From contig PEAD01000027.1 in NCBI GenBank assembly GCA_002753335.1, forward strand, positions 1 through 39,945: DNA of 39,945 bases. The letters are read 5' to 3'. The notes under the pieces are model-generated. The model was given only the letters and a program-made list of their open reading frames with translations. It had not been told where the DNA came from and did no database searches. Positions 6,498 through 14,792 of this stretch are shown one piece after another (the first letter of the stretch is position 1; each line of letters begins with the position of its first letter). A program made the translations under genes and the position numbers. The stretch comes from Nitrospirae bacterium MYbin3. Lineage in GTDB: Bacteria > Nitrospirota > Thermodesulfovibrionia > Thermodesulfovibrionales > Dissulfurispiraceae.

Positions 6498-8387
6498 TTA
6501 TGAGCGCTTTTCGTTCCTGAATCTTTCAACAGCCACATGCAGTATCGAGATGGCTGCAGGAGTAATACCGGGTATCCTAGCCGCCTGCCCTAAAGTCTCG
6601 GGCTGAATCTCTGTCAGCTTTTGCACCACTTCCCGCGAAAGCCCCGGCACAATTTTATAGTCGAATCCGGCAGGAATTTTATAGGCCTCAATTTTATGAA
6701 ATTTGCAGGCCATTTCGGACTGCTTTTGGATATATCCTTCATATTTAACATTAATCTCGATAAGCTGCGCTATCTGCTCAGATATTTGGATTGGCGCAGG
6801 AGCATAATTTTTTATGAACGCATATTTAATTTCGGGACGCTTGAGTATTTTTTCTAATGATATGCTTTCTGTGATAGACGATGTTCCTAAAGAATCCAGA
6901 GCGCTGTTAATTTGATCAGAAGGTTTAAGTCTAACCGTTTTTAATCTGGACAACTCTTCTTCTAAAATACTTTTTTTCTGTTCAAACCGGGTATACGCAT
7001 CATCAGACAACAGCCCTATTTTATGACCTTTTTCGGCAAGCCGAAAATCAGCATTGTCATGTCTAAGGAGCAGTCTGTACTCTGCACGAGAGGTAAACAT
7101 TCGGTAAGGCTCTGTAGTTCCTTTTGTCACAAGATCATCTATCAGCACTCCTATGTATGCCTCATCCCTGCCGAGAACGAGCGGTTCGAGCCCTTTTATC
7201 TTGCGTGCTGCGTTTATGCCTGCGATAAGCCCCTGAGCAGCAGCCTCCTCATAGCCTGAGGTGCCGTTGATCTGGCCGCCAAGAAAAAGACCGTCTATAT
7301 TTTTTGTTTCCAAGCTGTGACGCAGCTGTGTAGGGAATACAAAATCATACTCTATCGCATACGCAGGCCGCATTATTTCGGCATTCTCCAGGCCTTCTAT
7401 GCTTTTTACAAGCTGCACCTGCACATCGTAGGGAAGGCTTGTAGAGATGCCGTTTGCATAATACTCTTTTGTTTCCAGTCCCTCCGGCTCAAGGAATATT
7501 TGATGCCGTTCTCTATCTGCAAAACGCACTATTTTATCTTCTATCGAAGGACAATATCTCGGACCGATGCCTTTAATGCGCCCACTATAAAGCGGTGATC
7601 TATCGAGTCCTCCGCGTATGATTTCATGCGTGATTTTATTGGTATAGGTCATATAACATGGAAGCTGTGGAGTTGTTATCTTTTCTGTTGTGTAAGAAAA
7701 CGGGACAGGCGGATCATCACCCATTTGCGGAACAGTTTTCGAAAAGTTGATGGTTTTGGCATCAAGTCTCGGCGGGGTTCCTGTTTTTAATCGCCCCATT
7801 TTAAACCCGAGATTTTGCAGCGAATCCGAAAGCCCGATAGAAGCGAACTCGCCTGCCCGGCCGGACTGAAAACTGTCAAGGCCTATATGTATCAGCCCTT
7901 TCAGGAAAGTTCCGGTAGTAACAACTACAGCCCGAGCACCATACATCACCCCGAGAGCTGTAACAACACCGCAAATTTTTTGATCCTTTACGGCAAGCCT
8001 CTCCACCATGCCCTGCTTTATGGCAAGATTTTTCTGGCTTTCGAGAACCATGCGCATTGTGTTTTTATACAACGATCTATCTGCTTGTGCACGCAGCGAC
8101 CATACAGCAGGACCTTTCGACAAGTTAAGCATCCGAAACTGGATGCCTGTTTTATCGGTCACCTTTGCCATCTCACCGCCAAGCGCATCTATTTCTCGAA
8201 CAAGATGGCCCTTGGCAAGCCCTCCAATAGCCGGGTTACACGAAAGATGCGCAATTGTATCAAGGTTTATGGAGAACAGACAGGTTTGGAGTCCTATTCG
8301 CGCTGCTGCTAAAGCCGCTTCGCAGCCGGCATGTCCTGCGCCGACCACAATAATATCGTAGTCTTGCTCTTTGTACATAAATCGCAT
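6498..8387 (-). CDS. mnmG: tRNA uridine-5-carboxymethylaminomethyl modification enzyme MnmG
   Basis: FAD-dependent partner of MnmE in making cmnm5U at wobble U34. The FAD site D-I-I-V-V-G-A-G-H-A-G-C-E-A-A is near the N-terminus; L-K-T-G-T-P-P-R-L, the G-L-F-L-G-G-Q-I-N-G-T-S-G-Y-E-E-A motif and the C-terminal helical MnmE-binding region are present. The frame extends upstream to 8489, but family members start just before the FAD motif, so I take ATG 8387 (629 aa) or 8378 (626 aa). mnmE is not in the window. It diverges from the HDOD/AAA+ gene with almost no intergenic space. Confidence 0.96.
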   Translation of the reverse strand: MRFMYKEQDYDIIVVGAGHAGCEAALAAARIGLQTCLFSINLDTIAHLSCNPAIGGLAKGHLVREIDALGGEMAKVTDKTGIQFRMLNLSKGPAVWSLRAQADRSLYKNTMRMVLESQKNLAIKQGMVERLAVKDQKICGVVTALGVMYGARAVVVTTGTFLKGLIHIGLDSFQSGRAGEFASIGLSDSLQNLGFKMGRLKTGTPPRLDAKTINFSKTVPQMGDDPPVPFSYTTEKITTPQLPCYMTYTNKITHEIIRGGLDRSPLYSGRIKGIGPRYCPSIEDKIVRFADRERHQIFLEPEGLETKEYYANGISTSLPYDVQVQLVKSIEGLENAEIMRPAYAIEYDFVFPTQLRHSLETKNIDGLFLGGQINGTSGYEEAAAQGLIAGINAARKIKGLEPLVLGRDEAYIGVLIDDLVTKGTTEPYRMFTSRAEYRLLLRHDNADFRLAEKGHKIGLLSDDAYTRFEQKKSILEEELSRLKTVRLKPSDQINSALDSLGTSSITESISLEKILKRPEIKYAFIKNYAPAPIQISEQIAQLIEINVKYEGYIQKQSEMACKFHKIEAYKIPAGFDYKIVPGLSREVVQKLTEIQPETLGQAARIPGITPAAISILHVAVERFRNEKRS

Positions 8388-8388
8388 T

Positions 8389-8397
8389 ATTATAGCA
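8389..8397 (-). promoter_or_regulatory. Extended -10 element overlapping the mnmG start region
   Basis: On the minus strand TGCTATAAT is a perfect extended -10, ending one base before the ATG at 8387. Transcription would begin near 8382, which makes ATG 8378 a near-leaderless start. Confidence 0.45.
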
Positions 8398-8400
8398 TTT

Positions 8401-9981
8401 ATGCAGATACCCTTCTTTGAACATACCGTAAAGTCGCTTCGTGGCTTGATTAGCGACGAGCGCGTTCCACTTAGTTCCATTGCCGGCATGATACGACATG
8501 ATCCGGGGCTCTATCTTAGTATGATTAATGGGCTTTGTCTCGCCTCCAACAAATGCGAAGTAAAAACAGCTTTGCAAGCCATATCCCTTGTTGGTGCCCA
8601 AGGTGTTGAACGGAATATAATCCAGCATGACATGCTTTTAGATCGAGAATATATGCCTCTATGGTGTTATTCGGTGCTTGCAGGAGAAATTGCAGTGCTG
8701 ATAAACAATAAGGCCAATATCGAAGAAGAGGAGGAGATCGTTTATTTTTCTGCATCGCTTCCGATTATAGGCATGCTTTTTATGCTGATAGAAAAGGCTC
8801 AATATAAGAGGGTCTATGAGTTTCTCTTAATGCTTCCCGTAGAAGACAGGGTCTTTATTGAACAAAGACTTTTTAAGACAACCAATATAGAACTGCTTGC
8901 TAAAAACTTTTCGGCGGCTGCAGTTTATAAGGATATTATCAGCCTCATTACCGCAGTTATAGCTGATGATGGCTCAAGAAGGCCTTTGATAGATCAGCCG
9001 GCAAAGCTTTCGCTTGCATACGAGACGTTTCAACTGTTTTATCTCATGGAGACGGCCGGCGCAGGGGCGAGGGCTATTCTTTTCCCTTCTGTCGTGGAAG
9101 CGCAGGAAAAATTCAGGGAGTTGTGCAAGAGGTATTTTACAATAGCCGAAAGCGAAGTTGAGGAACTTCTTGCGGAAGCACTGGAAAGACTTAATGCTGT
9201 GAGCAAGCTTTACAATGTCGAAGATGCTGCGATCTACTGCACCTCTTCTGCCGAAGAAATCAAACAAACTGCCATGCAGTTTTTGACCAGAACTCCCGAA
9301 TTAAGCACAGAGCTTGAAAGAATAAGCGCTGCTGTTCGTGAAGAAAAAAACATTCTTATATGTGGTGAGCGCGGCACCGGCAAAAGACTCCTTGCCGCAG
9401 CGCTTTACTATCAGGCCGACAACCCTAGAAGACTTAAACCGTATGTTACTTTCCATTGTGATACCTCTGAAGATTTGCTCGAAAGAGATTTGTTTGGAAG
9501 CAGGAGCGGTTACCATAATCTTCAAAAGCATAAAGGCGCTTTGGAATTCGCAAACGGCGGCACGATACTTTTGAAGGATGTAGATAGAATGCCGGAATAC
9601 CTTCAAGAGAGAATCATCGAAATTTATTCGTCCGGGAAGTTTTTCAAATCCGGTGATAAACACCCACAAGACCTCGACATACGTTTCATTCTCACATCCA
9701 AAAACAATCTGCCGGAGGCTGCAAACGAAGAAAGCTCGTTAGCCAAGCTGCTGGCATGCCTGTCGCCTGAAGCTATAAAAATTCCTGCATTGAGAGAACG
9801 CAGGCAGGACATCGAATTTATTGCTGACAGCATTATATCAAAATACGGCCTAAATCTAAAAGATGATGTTTTGGTTCTGGGGCTTAAAGAACTTTACGAA
9901 AAAGAAGAGTTTCCGGGCAACCTTAAGGATCTGAAAAAGTTGTTATTCTATATCGCTGCCAAGCACAGCCTTAAATCTTAG
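8401..9981 (+). CDS. HDOD-like / degenerate sigma-54-activator-type AAA+ protein
   Basis: 526 aa from ATG 8401 (a TTG at 8371 is possible but would overlap mnmG). Residues about 1-180 resemble an HDOD domain: I-P-x-F opening, I-x-H-D-P-G-L, and a divergent N-S-like segment. Residues about 300-490 resemble the NtrC-type AAA+ ATPase: Walker A G322-E-R-G-T-G-K, and the F-A-N-G-G-T-I-L-L block. However, the G-A-F-T-G-A sigma-54 contact loop is replaced by unrelated sequence, the Walker B acidic pair D-E reads K-D, and the protein ends without a helix-turn-helix. It is probably a signalling or scaffold protein rather than a sigma-54 activator. Its 3' end overlaps the opposing membrane-protein gene by 39 bases. 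Confidence 0.75.
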   Translation: MQIPFFEHTVKSLRGLISDERVPLSSIAGMIRHDPGLYLSMINGLCLASNKCEVKTALQAISLVGAQGVERNIIQHDMLLDREYMPLWCYSVLAGEIAVLINNKANIEEEEEIVYFSASLPIIGMLFMLIEKAQYKRVYEFLLMLPVEDRVFIEQRLFKTTNIELLAKNFSAAAVYKDIISLITAVIADDGSRRPLIDQPAKLSLAYETFQLFYLMETAGAGARAILFPSVVEAQEKFRELCKRYFTIAESEVEELLAEALERLNAVSKLYNVEDAAIYCTSSAEEIKQTAMQFLTRTPELSTELERISAAVREEKNILICGERGTGKRLLAAALYYQADNPRRLKPYVTFHCDTSEDLLERDLFGSRSGYHNLQKHKGALEFANGGTILLKDVDRMPEYLQERIIEIYSSGKFFKSGDKHPQDLDIRFILTSKNNLPEAANEESSLAKLLACLSPEAIKIPALRERRQDIEFIADSIISKYGLNLKDDVLVLGLKELYEKEEFPGNLKDLKKLLFYIAAKHSLKS

Positions 9982-10842
9982 ATATTCAACAAGCCCCCAC
10001 GAACTGGCCGCAATTATCGAGAAAAACCATATAAGAGAGAGTGTCATAGCCATATCTTCAGCAATCCCTGTAAGACCGAAAAGGAACACAAAAGCGCCTT
10101 CTCGCAGACCAATACCCGAAATCGAAAGGGGCAGGAACGAAATCACAATTATAATAGGCAAAAATATGAACACCGACAGAAAAGAAATTTTCATAGAAAG
10201 CCCGAGCGCTAGTATGTAAACGCCCAGAACACTGAGGACCTGGATCATCAAAGAATATGCAAAACAGCGGCCAAGCACAGACCGCTGATTTTTGTATAAG
10301 CTGAAATTGTCATAAACATTACTGATAAAATTTATATGTCCGCCTATTCTGAATCTGAATACAAAAAAACTGCCTATTACAAATGTTGCTACAACAAATG
10401 GGATTAGCCACTTAACCGGGGTGTTTTGCAGATATCCGAAACCGAAAGGAAACGTTATCAGGGCGATCGTCATAAGCGCTGCAAAACCTATATATCTGTC
10501 CATAAATACCGAAGCCACCGCAAGCGCGTTCTCGCCGGTCTGCAGTTTTCGGCATTCTACCTTGCCGTTTTTATTTTTTATCTCTCTGCCCAGATAAAAA
10601 ATCTTTACCGCGTCTCCACCTATAAGCCCCGGCATGCAGATATTGAAAAAAGCTCCAATCATATACATATCGAACATGCGTTTGGTCTCTGTTTTGTGCG
10701 GAATAAGCATTTTCCACCGCAGGGTTGAGATATATGATGCCAATATATATATCGCTACTGCCGCAATAAAAGCTGCTGGATTCATAAGCTTTATGTTGGA
10801 TATCAGCGTTTGGGTTCCAACCCTTGACAGCAGTATGTACAA
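9943..10842 (-). CDS. LPG-synthase/flippase-like integral membrane protein (UPF0104 type)
   Basis: About 299 aa with seven or so hydrophobic helices, of the lysylphosphatidylglycerol synthase transmembrane-domain family (AglD-like, COG0392). Family traits seen are L-R-W-x-x-L near the start, a P-G-x-x-G-G-D motif (N-I-C-M-P-G-L-I-G-G-D) and S-I-S-G-I-G-L-R-E-G-A near the C-terminus. Such proteins often act on lipid-linked sugars. The only standard start is TTG 10842, yet the same frame upstream encodes a plausible first helix before a TAG at 10921-10923, so the true N-terminus may use a rare start codon. It follows a polyprenyl-phosphate-type glycosyltransferase by about 90 bases, suggesting a shared operon. 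Confidence 0.8.
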   Translation of the reverse strand: MYILLSRVGTQTLISNIKLMNPAAFIAAVAIYILASYISTLRWKMLIPHKTETKRMFDMYMIGAFFNICMPGLIGGDAVKIFYLGREIKNKNGKVECRKLQTGENALAVASVFMDRYIGFAALMTIALITFPFGFGYLQNTPVKWLIPFVVATFVIGSFFVFRFRIGGHINFISNVYDNFSLYKNQRSVLGRCFAYSLMIQVLSVLGVYILALGLSMKISFLSVFIFLPIIIVISFLPLSISGIGLREGAFVFLFGLTGIAEDMAMTLSLIWFFSIIAASSWGLVEYLRFKAVLGSDIE

Positions 10843-10930
10843 GAATGCTGAGCTTACCGACAGCTTCAGACAAAACAGCAGGATTTTTTTAATCGAACTT
10901 TTGATCTTATCGTCCGGAGCCTAAGATTTT

Positions 10931-11854
10931 TTATCTAGCGTATATCGGTTTCTTCTGGCTTTCATGATAAACCCTTACGATCATCTCTCCAAGCAGTCCC
11001 ATACCGATAAACTGAACGCCTACAATTATAAGCAGCACCCCGAGTAGAAGCAGCGGCCTGCCTGCGAGCATCGCTCCCCAAAAAAGTTTTTCTATAGTGA
11101 GATAAAAGGATATGCCTAAGCCGCCCAATGCAAAAAGAACTCCCACCGGCCCGAAAAACTGAATAGGTTTTGTAGAGAAACTCTGCAGGAATTTTACGGT
11201 TATAAGATCCAAAATCACTTTTATGGTTCTGGAAATGCCGTATTTTGATTTGCCGCGAAGCCGTGGGTGGTGCGTTGTTTCTATCTCTGCTATCTTGACG
11301 CCGTACCAGCTTGCCATAGCAGGAATAAAGCGGTGCATTTCACCGTAGAGCCTAAGGTTTTTTACTACATCACGTTTATATGCCTTGAGCGAACAGCCGT
11401 AGTCGTGCAGATTAACGCCCGTAACTTTGCTTATGAGCCAGTTTGCAATGATTGAAGGCAGTCTTCGGGTAAAAAATGTGTCCTGACGGTGTTTGCGCCA
11501 TCCGCTCACAAGGTCAAAATCTTTTAATTTTTCTATCAGCCTTGGTATGTCTTTCGGGTCATTTTGCAAATCTCCGTCCATCGTCACAACTACATCTCCC
11601 CGAGCAAAATCAAAGCCTGCGGCAAATGCAGCGGTCTGTCCGAAATTTCTTCTTAGGCTGAGCACAATGACATGCTCGTTTTTTTTCTGGAAAGATTCCA
11701 GAATAGCCAGTGTTTTGTCTGTACTCCCATCGTCAACAAAAATAATCTCGTACCCGGAAGAAAACGTATCAAGAACTTCATGCAGCCGCTCATAAAGCGG
11801 TTCAACATTTTCTTCTTCATTGTACAAAGGAATTACTATGGATACTGTCATCAT
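10931..11854 (-). CDS. Family 2 glycosyltransferase, polyprenyl-phosphate sugar transferase type (GtrB/ArnC/DPM1-like)
   Basis: 307 aa. The N-terminal GT-A domain has S-I-V-I-P-L-Y-N-E-E-E-N, F-V-D-D-G-S-T-D and the metal-binding D-G-D-L-Q-N-D-P motif. The C-terminal part has two transmembrane helices (about 232-255 and 268-292), as in enzymes that load a sugar on undecaprenyl phosphate for membrane-side glycosylation. The sugar donor is unknown. A ribosome site AAGGAG precedes two adjacent ATGs; the second (11851) has the better spacing. The flippase-like membrane gene follows and a PAP2 phosphatase precedes, a coherent lipid-carrier group. Confidence 0.92.
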   Translation of the reverse strand: MMTVSIVIPLYNEEENVEPLYERLHEVLDTFSSGYEIIFVDDGSTDKTLAILESFQKKNEHVIVLSLRRNFGQTAAFAAGFDFARGDVVVTMDGDLQNDPKDIPRLIEKLKDFDLVSGWRKHRQDTFFTRRLPSIIANWLISKVTGVNLHDYGCSLKAYKRDVVKNLRLYGEMHRFIPAMASWYGVKIAEIETTHHPRLRGKSKYGISRTIKVILDLITVKFLQSFSTKPIQFFGPVGVLFALGGLGISFYLTIEKLFWGAMLAGRPLLLLGVLLIIVGVQFIGMGLLGEMIVRVYHESQKKPIYAR

Positions 11855-11886
11855 ATCTCCTTAATCGGTTAATAGATTATAACAGA

Positions 11887-12471
11887 TTACCGCTTGGCGT
11901 ATCGTTGCAAAAAGCAAAGGTAGCTGAGTATCAAAAGAGATGCGATGAATGCTCCCCACAGGCTGCCCGCAATAACGTCCGTCGGATAATGCACCCCCAG
12001 ATAAACCCGGGATATAGCTACAAGGGTTGCAAGCGCCAATGGGAAAATGCGCCATCCTAAAGGAAGAAAATTACGGGTCAGGTAAAAAAGCGGAACCGTA
12101 TATGCAAACGAATTGGCGGAATGATTCGACGGCATAGATCCTGATTGAGTGCATCCGACTAAAATCCGTACATTATCGAGCGCCCTGCAGGGCCTGACTC
12201 TGGCGAAAATATGTTTCAAATTCCCGCCGCTCCAGTCGGCAAGAGCAAAAGCAAGCACCGAAATGCAAATGGTCCATAACGCTAGGATTTTGTAGCTCTT
12301 CCCCTCAGCATCTTTTGTTTTTGATGCATTTAGCAGCATAAATACGACAAAAGGAAAAATAAGCAGATACCCTTTTGTTGTAAGCGATTTCATCAATGCA
12401 TCAAGTACAGGGTTGTTGATGCCCTTGTTTATCAGGAAAAAAAGATTTATGTCAGCAGATGACAGATCCAT
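11887..12471 (-). CDS. PAP2-family membrane phosphatase
   Basis: 194-aa integral membrane phosphatase of the type 2 phosphatidic acid phosphatase superfamily. The tripartite signature is present: F-A-R-V-R-P, P-S-N-H-S-A-N and S-R-V-Y-L-G-V-H-Y-P-T-D, holding the catalytic histidines. About five hydrophobic helices. Likely substrates are undecaprenyl diphosphate, phosphatidylglycerophosphate or related lipid phosphates. Its position just upstream of a polyprenyl-type glycosyltransferase favours recycling of the lipid carrier, but this is inference. No convincing ribosome site precedes the ATG. Confidence 0.9.
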   Translation of the reverse strand: MDLSSADINLFFLINKGINNPVLDALMKSLTTKGYLLIFPFVVFMLLNASKTKDAEGKSYKILALWTICISVLAFALADWSGGNLKHIFARVRPCRALDNVRILVGCTQSGSMPSNHSANSFAYTVPLFYLTRNFLPLGWRIFPLALATLVAISRVYLGVHYPTDVIAGSLWGAFIASLLILSYLCFLQRYAKR

Positions 12472-12493
12472 TTAGAATGCCCATAATGCATAA

Positions 12494-12522
12494 GAGGGCA
12501 GACGGATTTGCCGTCTGCCCTC
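12494..12522. terminator. Strong inverted repeat between DHH and PAP2 genes
   Basis: A perfect 12-base-pair stem (12494-12505 with 12511-12522) with a five-base loop lies between the DHH gene stop and the PAP2 start. On the minus strand no T tract follows it, so it may attenuate, process or stabilise the transcript rather than terminate it. Confidence 0.5.
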
Positions 12523-12542
12523 CTGCAAAAAAATATCAACTA

Positions 12543-13478
12543 TTATCCCTGCTCTGTTATGGTAGCTATTAACTCTTTTAAAGCTTTTTCTGCATTCTCG
12601 ATGCTTATCTGACAGGTGCCTGCATTCATATGTCCGCCGCCGCCATACTTGAGCATAAGTTCACCGATATTGGTTTTGCAGTCTCTTTTGAATATAGATT
12701 TTCCTACCGCAAATACAATGTTTTGCTTCTTAAGCCCCCAAAGCACATGTATCGAAATATTGCAGTCAGGATTGACAGCGTAAATCATAAAGCGGTTGCC
12801 GGGATATATTGTTTCTTCTTCTCTGAGATCCAGCACAACGAGATTTTTATAAGTCGTAGAGCATTTGTGTATCTGGTATTTAAAGCGTTCTTCATAGCTG
12901 AAAAAAAGATCAACACGCTCCTTAACATCCGGCAGGCTCAGGATTTCTTCGATCGTGTGATTTTTACAATAGTCGATGAGATCCATCATCAACTGGTAGT
13001 TCGATACTCTGAATTCTTTAAACCGGCCCAGGCCTGTCCTTGCATCCATTAAAAAACTTAACAGTTCCCAGCCTTTGGGTTTGAGCACGTCGTCGAGGCT
13101 GAACTGTGCTGCATCCGCTTTATCCACAGCAGCCATCATATCATCCGGGATGTCAGGGAATTTGCTCTTTCCTCCTGAATAGTCATATACAACGCGTGCT
13201 GCAGAAGGGGCGTCCGGATGGATAATGTGGTTTGATCTGCCTTCCTTGTTTCTTAGGGTTTCGCTCAGGTGATGATCAAAGGCCAGATGCACTCCGGGGA
13301 CGTAGGGGAGGTTTGTTGTTATGTCGTTTTCGGTTATATCGATTTTCATGTCCTGCATGTCTTTGGGATGTACAAATTTGAAATCATTGATAAGATCCAG
13401 ATCTTTCAGCAGAACGGCACAGACAAGACCATCCATATCACTCCTTGTTACAAGTCTATACTTTTTCTGCTCGGCCAT
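12543..13478 (-). CDS. DHH-family phosphoesterase
   Basis: 311-aa phosphoesterase. Motif I is T-R-S-D-M-D-G-L (the usual S-D-x-D-G), the D-H-H-L-S-E motif gives the family name, and the C-terminal DHHA1 region carries Y-G-G-G-G-H-M-N-A-G-T, a variant of G-G-G-H. Related proteins hydrolyse nanoRNA, pAp, cyclic dinucleotide products or polyphosphate. The length and separate DHHA1 fit NrnA-like or exopolyphosphatase-like members, but the substrate cannot be decided. A GAGGTG ribosome site precedes the ATG. Confidence 0.88.
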   Translation of the reverse strand: MAEQKKYRLVTRSDMDGLVCAVLLKDLDLINDFKFVHPKDMQDMKIDITENDITTNLPYVPGVHLAFDHHLSETLRNKEGRSNHIIHPDAPSAARVVYDYSGGKSKFPDIPDDMMAAVDKADAAQFSLDDVLKPKGWELLSFLMDARTGLGRFKEFRVSNYQLMMDLIDYCKNHTIEEILSLPDVKERVDLFFSYEERFKYQIHKCSTTYKNLVVLDLREEETIYPGNRFMIYAVNPDCNISIHVLWGLKKQNIVFAVGKSIFKRDCKTNIGELMLKYGGGGHMNAGTCQISIENAEKALKELIATITEQG

Positions 13479-13638
13479 AGCAACACCTCGAAATTATTTG
13501 ATTTAATGACTATAATAAAATAAAATCCCTATAGATGCAAGGTTTTTGTTGCCATTAATCAGAAACAGAAGCGGTGCAATGCATTGTTTTTCTTTGCCTT
13601 GAAAAATCATAATACAAAAAAATGTGTTAAGGAATGTT

Positions 13639-14433
13639 ATGAACCAGATAGAGCTTTATAAAAACCTGCCGAAAAAAAACTGCGGCAAATGCAAACAGAA
13701 AACCTGCATGCCGTTTGCGCTTGCGGTGATAAAAGGCGATGCTGAACTTTCGGAATGCCAGCTTTTGGAGCCGGCCGAAGCAGAACGGCTCAAAGCGATG
13801 ATAACCGTGACCGACTGGCGCGAAGGGTTGATATTGAAGCTCAGAGATGAAATTAAGAAGATAGATTTAGGCTCGATTGCTGAGCTTCTTGGCGGACAGA
13901 TGCAGAACGGAAGTCTTGTTGTAAACTGCATGGGCAGACCGTTTACGGTATCAGCGGACGGCGATGTAACTACACATGGACACATTACGCCGTGGGTAAA
14001 AATTCTGCTGCTTCACTACATAAGAAATTCCTTCAACAACTCCATCGCAATAAAAGGCATGCCGAAACAGACGGATGAAAAATGGGTATCTTATGCCGAA
14101 CTTAAAAATGGCATGGTCAAAGCCGCATCATTTGAGCGCGAAGGCGAAGAACCCCTAAAAGAAATGCTTGACCAGAACCTGACAGCGGTCGAAACTATTC
14201 TTAAAAGATTAGGGGCCGTAACAAAAGAGGGCTTTTCAACTCCTTGCGCATGGGCGCTTCACCTGCTTCCCAAAGTTCCTGTTCTTATACTCTATTGGCC
14301 CGAAGAAAGCGAGTTTCCATCAAAGGTCAAGGTTCTATTTAATACTTATGCCGATAAATATCTTGATGTGGAAGCGATTGTGTTTTTGATTGAAGGGCTT
14401 GTAAAGAATATCGAGGCGATGAGCAGGCGCTAA
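13639..14433 (+). CDS. DUF3786 protein with N-terminal 4Fe-4S motif
   Basis: 264 aa from ATG 13639, chosen over GTG 13624 because AAGGA lies five bases before it. Near the N-terminus is C-G-K-C-K-Q-K-T-C and then C after 16 residues (C-x2-C-x4-C-x16-C), the iron-sulfur motif also seen in the corrinoid Fe-S protein of the acetyl-CoA pathway. The rest matches the DUF3786 pattern (G-R-P-F-x-V, G-x-I-T-P-W-V-K-I-L-L-L-H-Y). These proteins occur mainly in anaerobes; function is unknown. It converges with the cytochrome b operon, overlapping the subunit IV gene end by four bases. Confidence 0.82.
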   Translation: MNQIELYKNLPKKNCGKCKQKTCMPFALAVIKGDAELSECQLLEPAEAERLKAMITVTDWREGLILKLRDEIKKIDLGSIAELLGGQMQNGSLVVNCMGRPFTVSADGDVTTHGHITPWVKILLLHYIRNSFNNSIAIKGMPKQTDEKWVSYAELKNGMVKAASFEREGEEPLKEMLDQNLTAVETILKRLGAVTKEGFSTPCAWALHLLPKVPVLILYWPEESEFPSKVKVLFNTYADKYLDVEAIVFLIEGLVKNIEAMSRR

Positions 14434-14792
14434 ATCTGACTTAGCAGCGTCAGAACAACAGCCATCAGCAAAAGACCGAAAAATACAATCGATGCTTTTC
14501 GCCTTCCATTTGCTCCCTTGTCAATATAAGGTATTGCAAGCAGTAAAAATGCGAATACAGCAGGAACAATTACTGCTCCCACAAAAATAGCATTGCCCGG
14601 GAAGTAGCGTATAAGCTGATATATCCAGAGAAAATACCATTCAGGCAAGGGCTGAAAAGATTTTGTGAAATCTATCTGCCTGCCGACCGGAGGCGGACAA
14701 GTAAGCGCAATGACCAATAACAGCTCAAATGCGATCAGCACGACAAATATTATTTCAGACAAGTAGTCGGGATAAAACTTTTTTTCTTTCAC
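14430..14792 (-). CDS. Cytochrome b/b6 C-terminal domain protein (subunit IV-like)
   Basis: 120-aa membrane protein with three helices and the quinol-oxidation-site motif P-E-W-Y-F, as in b6f subunit IV or the C-terminal part of cytochrome b. It is shorter than plant PetD (160 aa) but keeps the core. It overlaps the cytochrome b6-like gene by four bases and is the third gene of a Rieske-b6-subunit IV operon. Together they would form a quinol-oxidising complex that feeds a periplasmic acceptor. Confidence 0.92.
   Translation of the reverse strand: MKEKKFYPDYLSEIIFVVLIAFELLLVIALTCPPPVGRQIDFTKSFQPLPEWYFLWIYQLIRYFPGNAIFVGAVIVPAVFAFLLLAIPYIDKGANGRRKASIVFFGLLLMAVVLTLLSQI

Noticed and set aside
8388..8489. 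N-terminal extension of MnmG by 34 residues
   Set aside because: It would overlap the start of the HDOD gene, is unlike the family, and known MnmG proteins begin just before the FAD motif.
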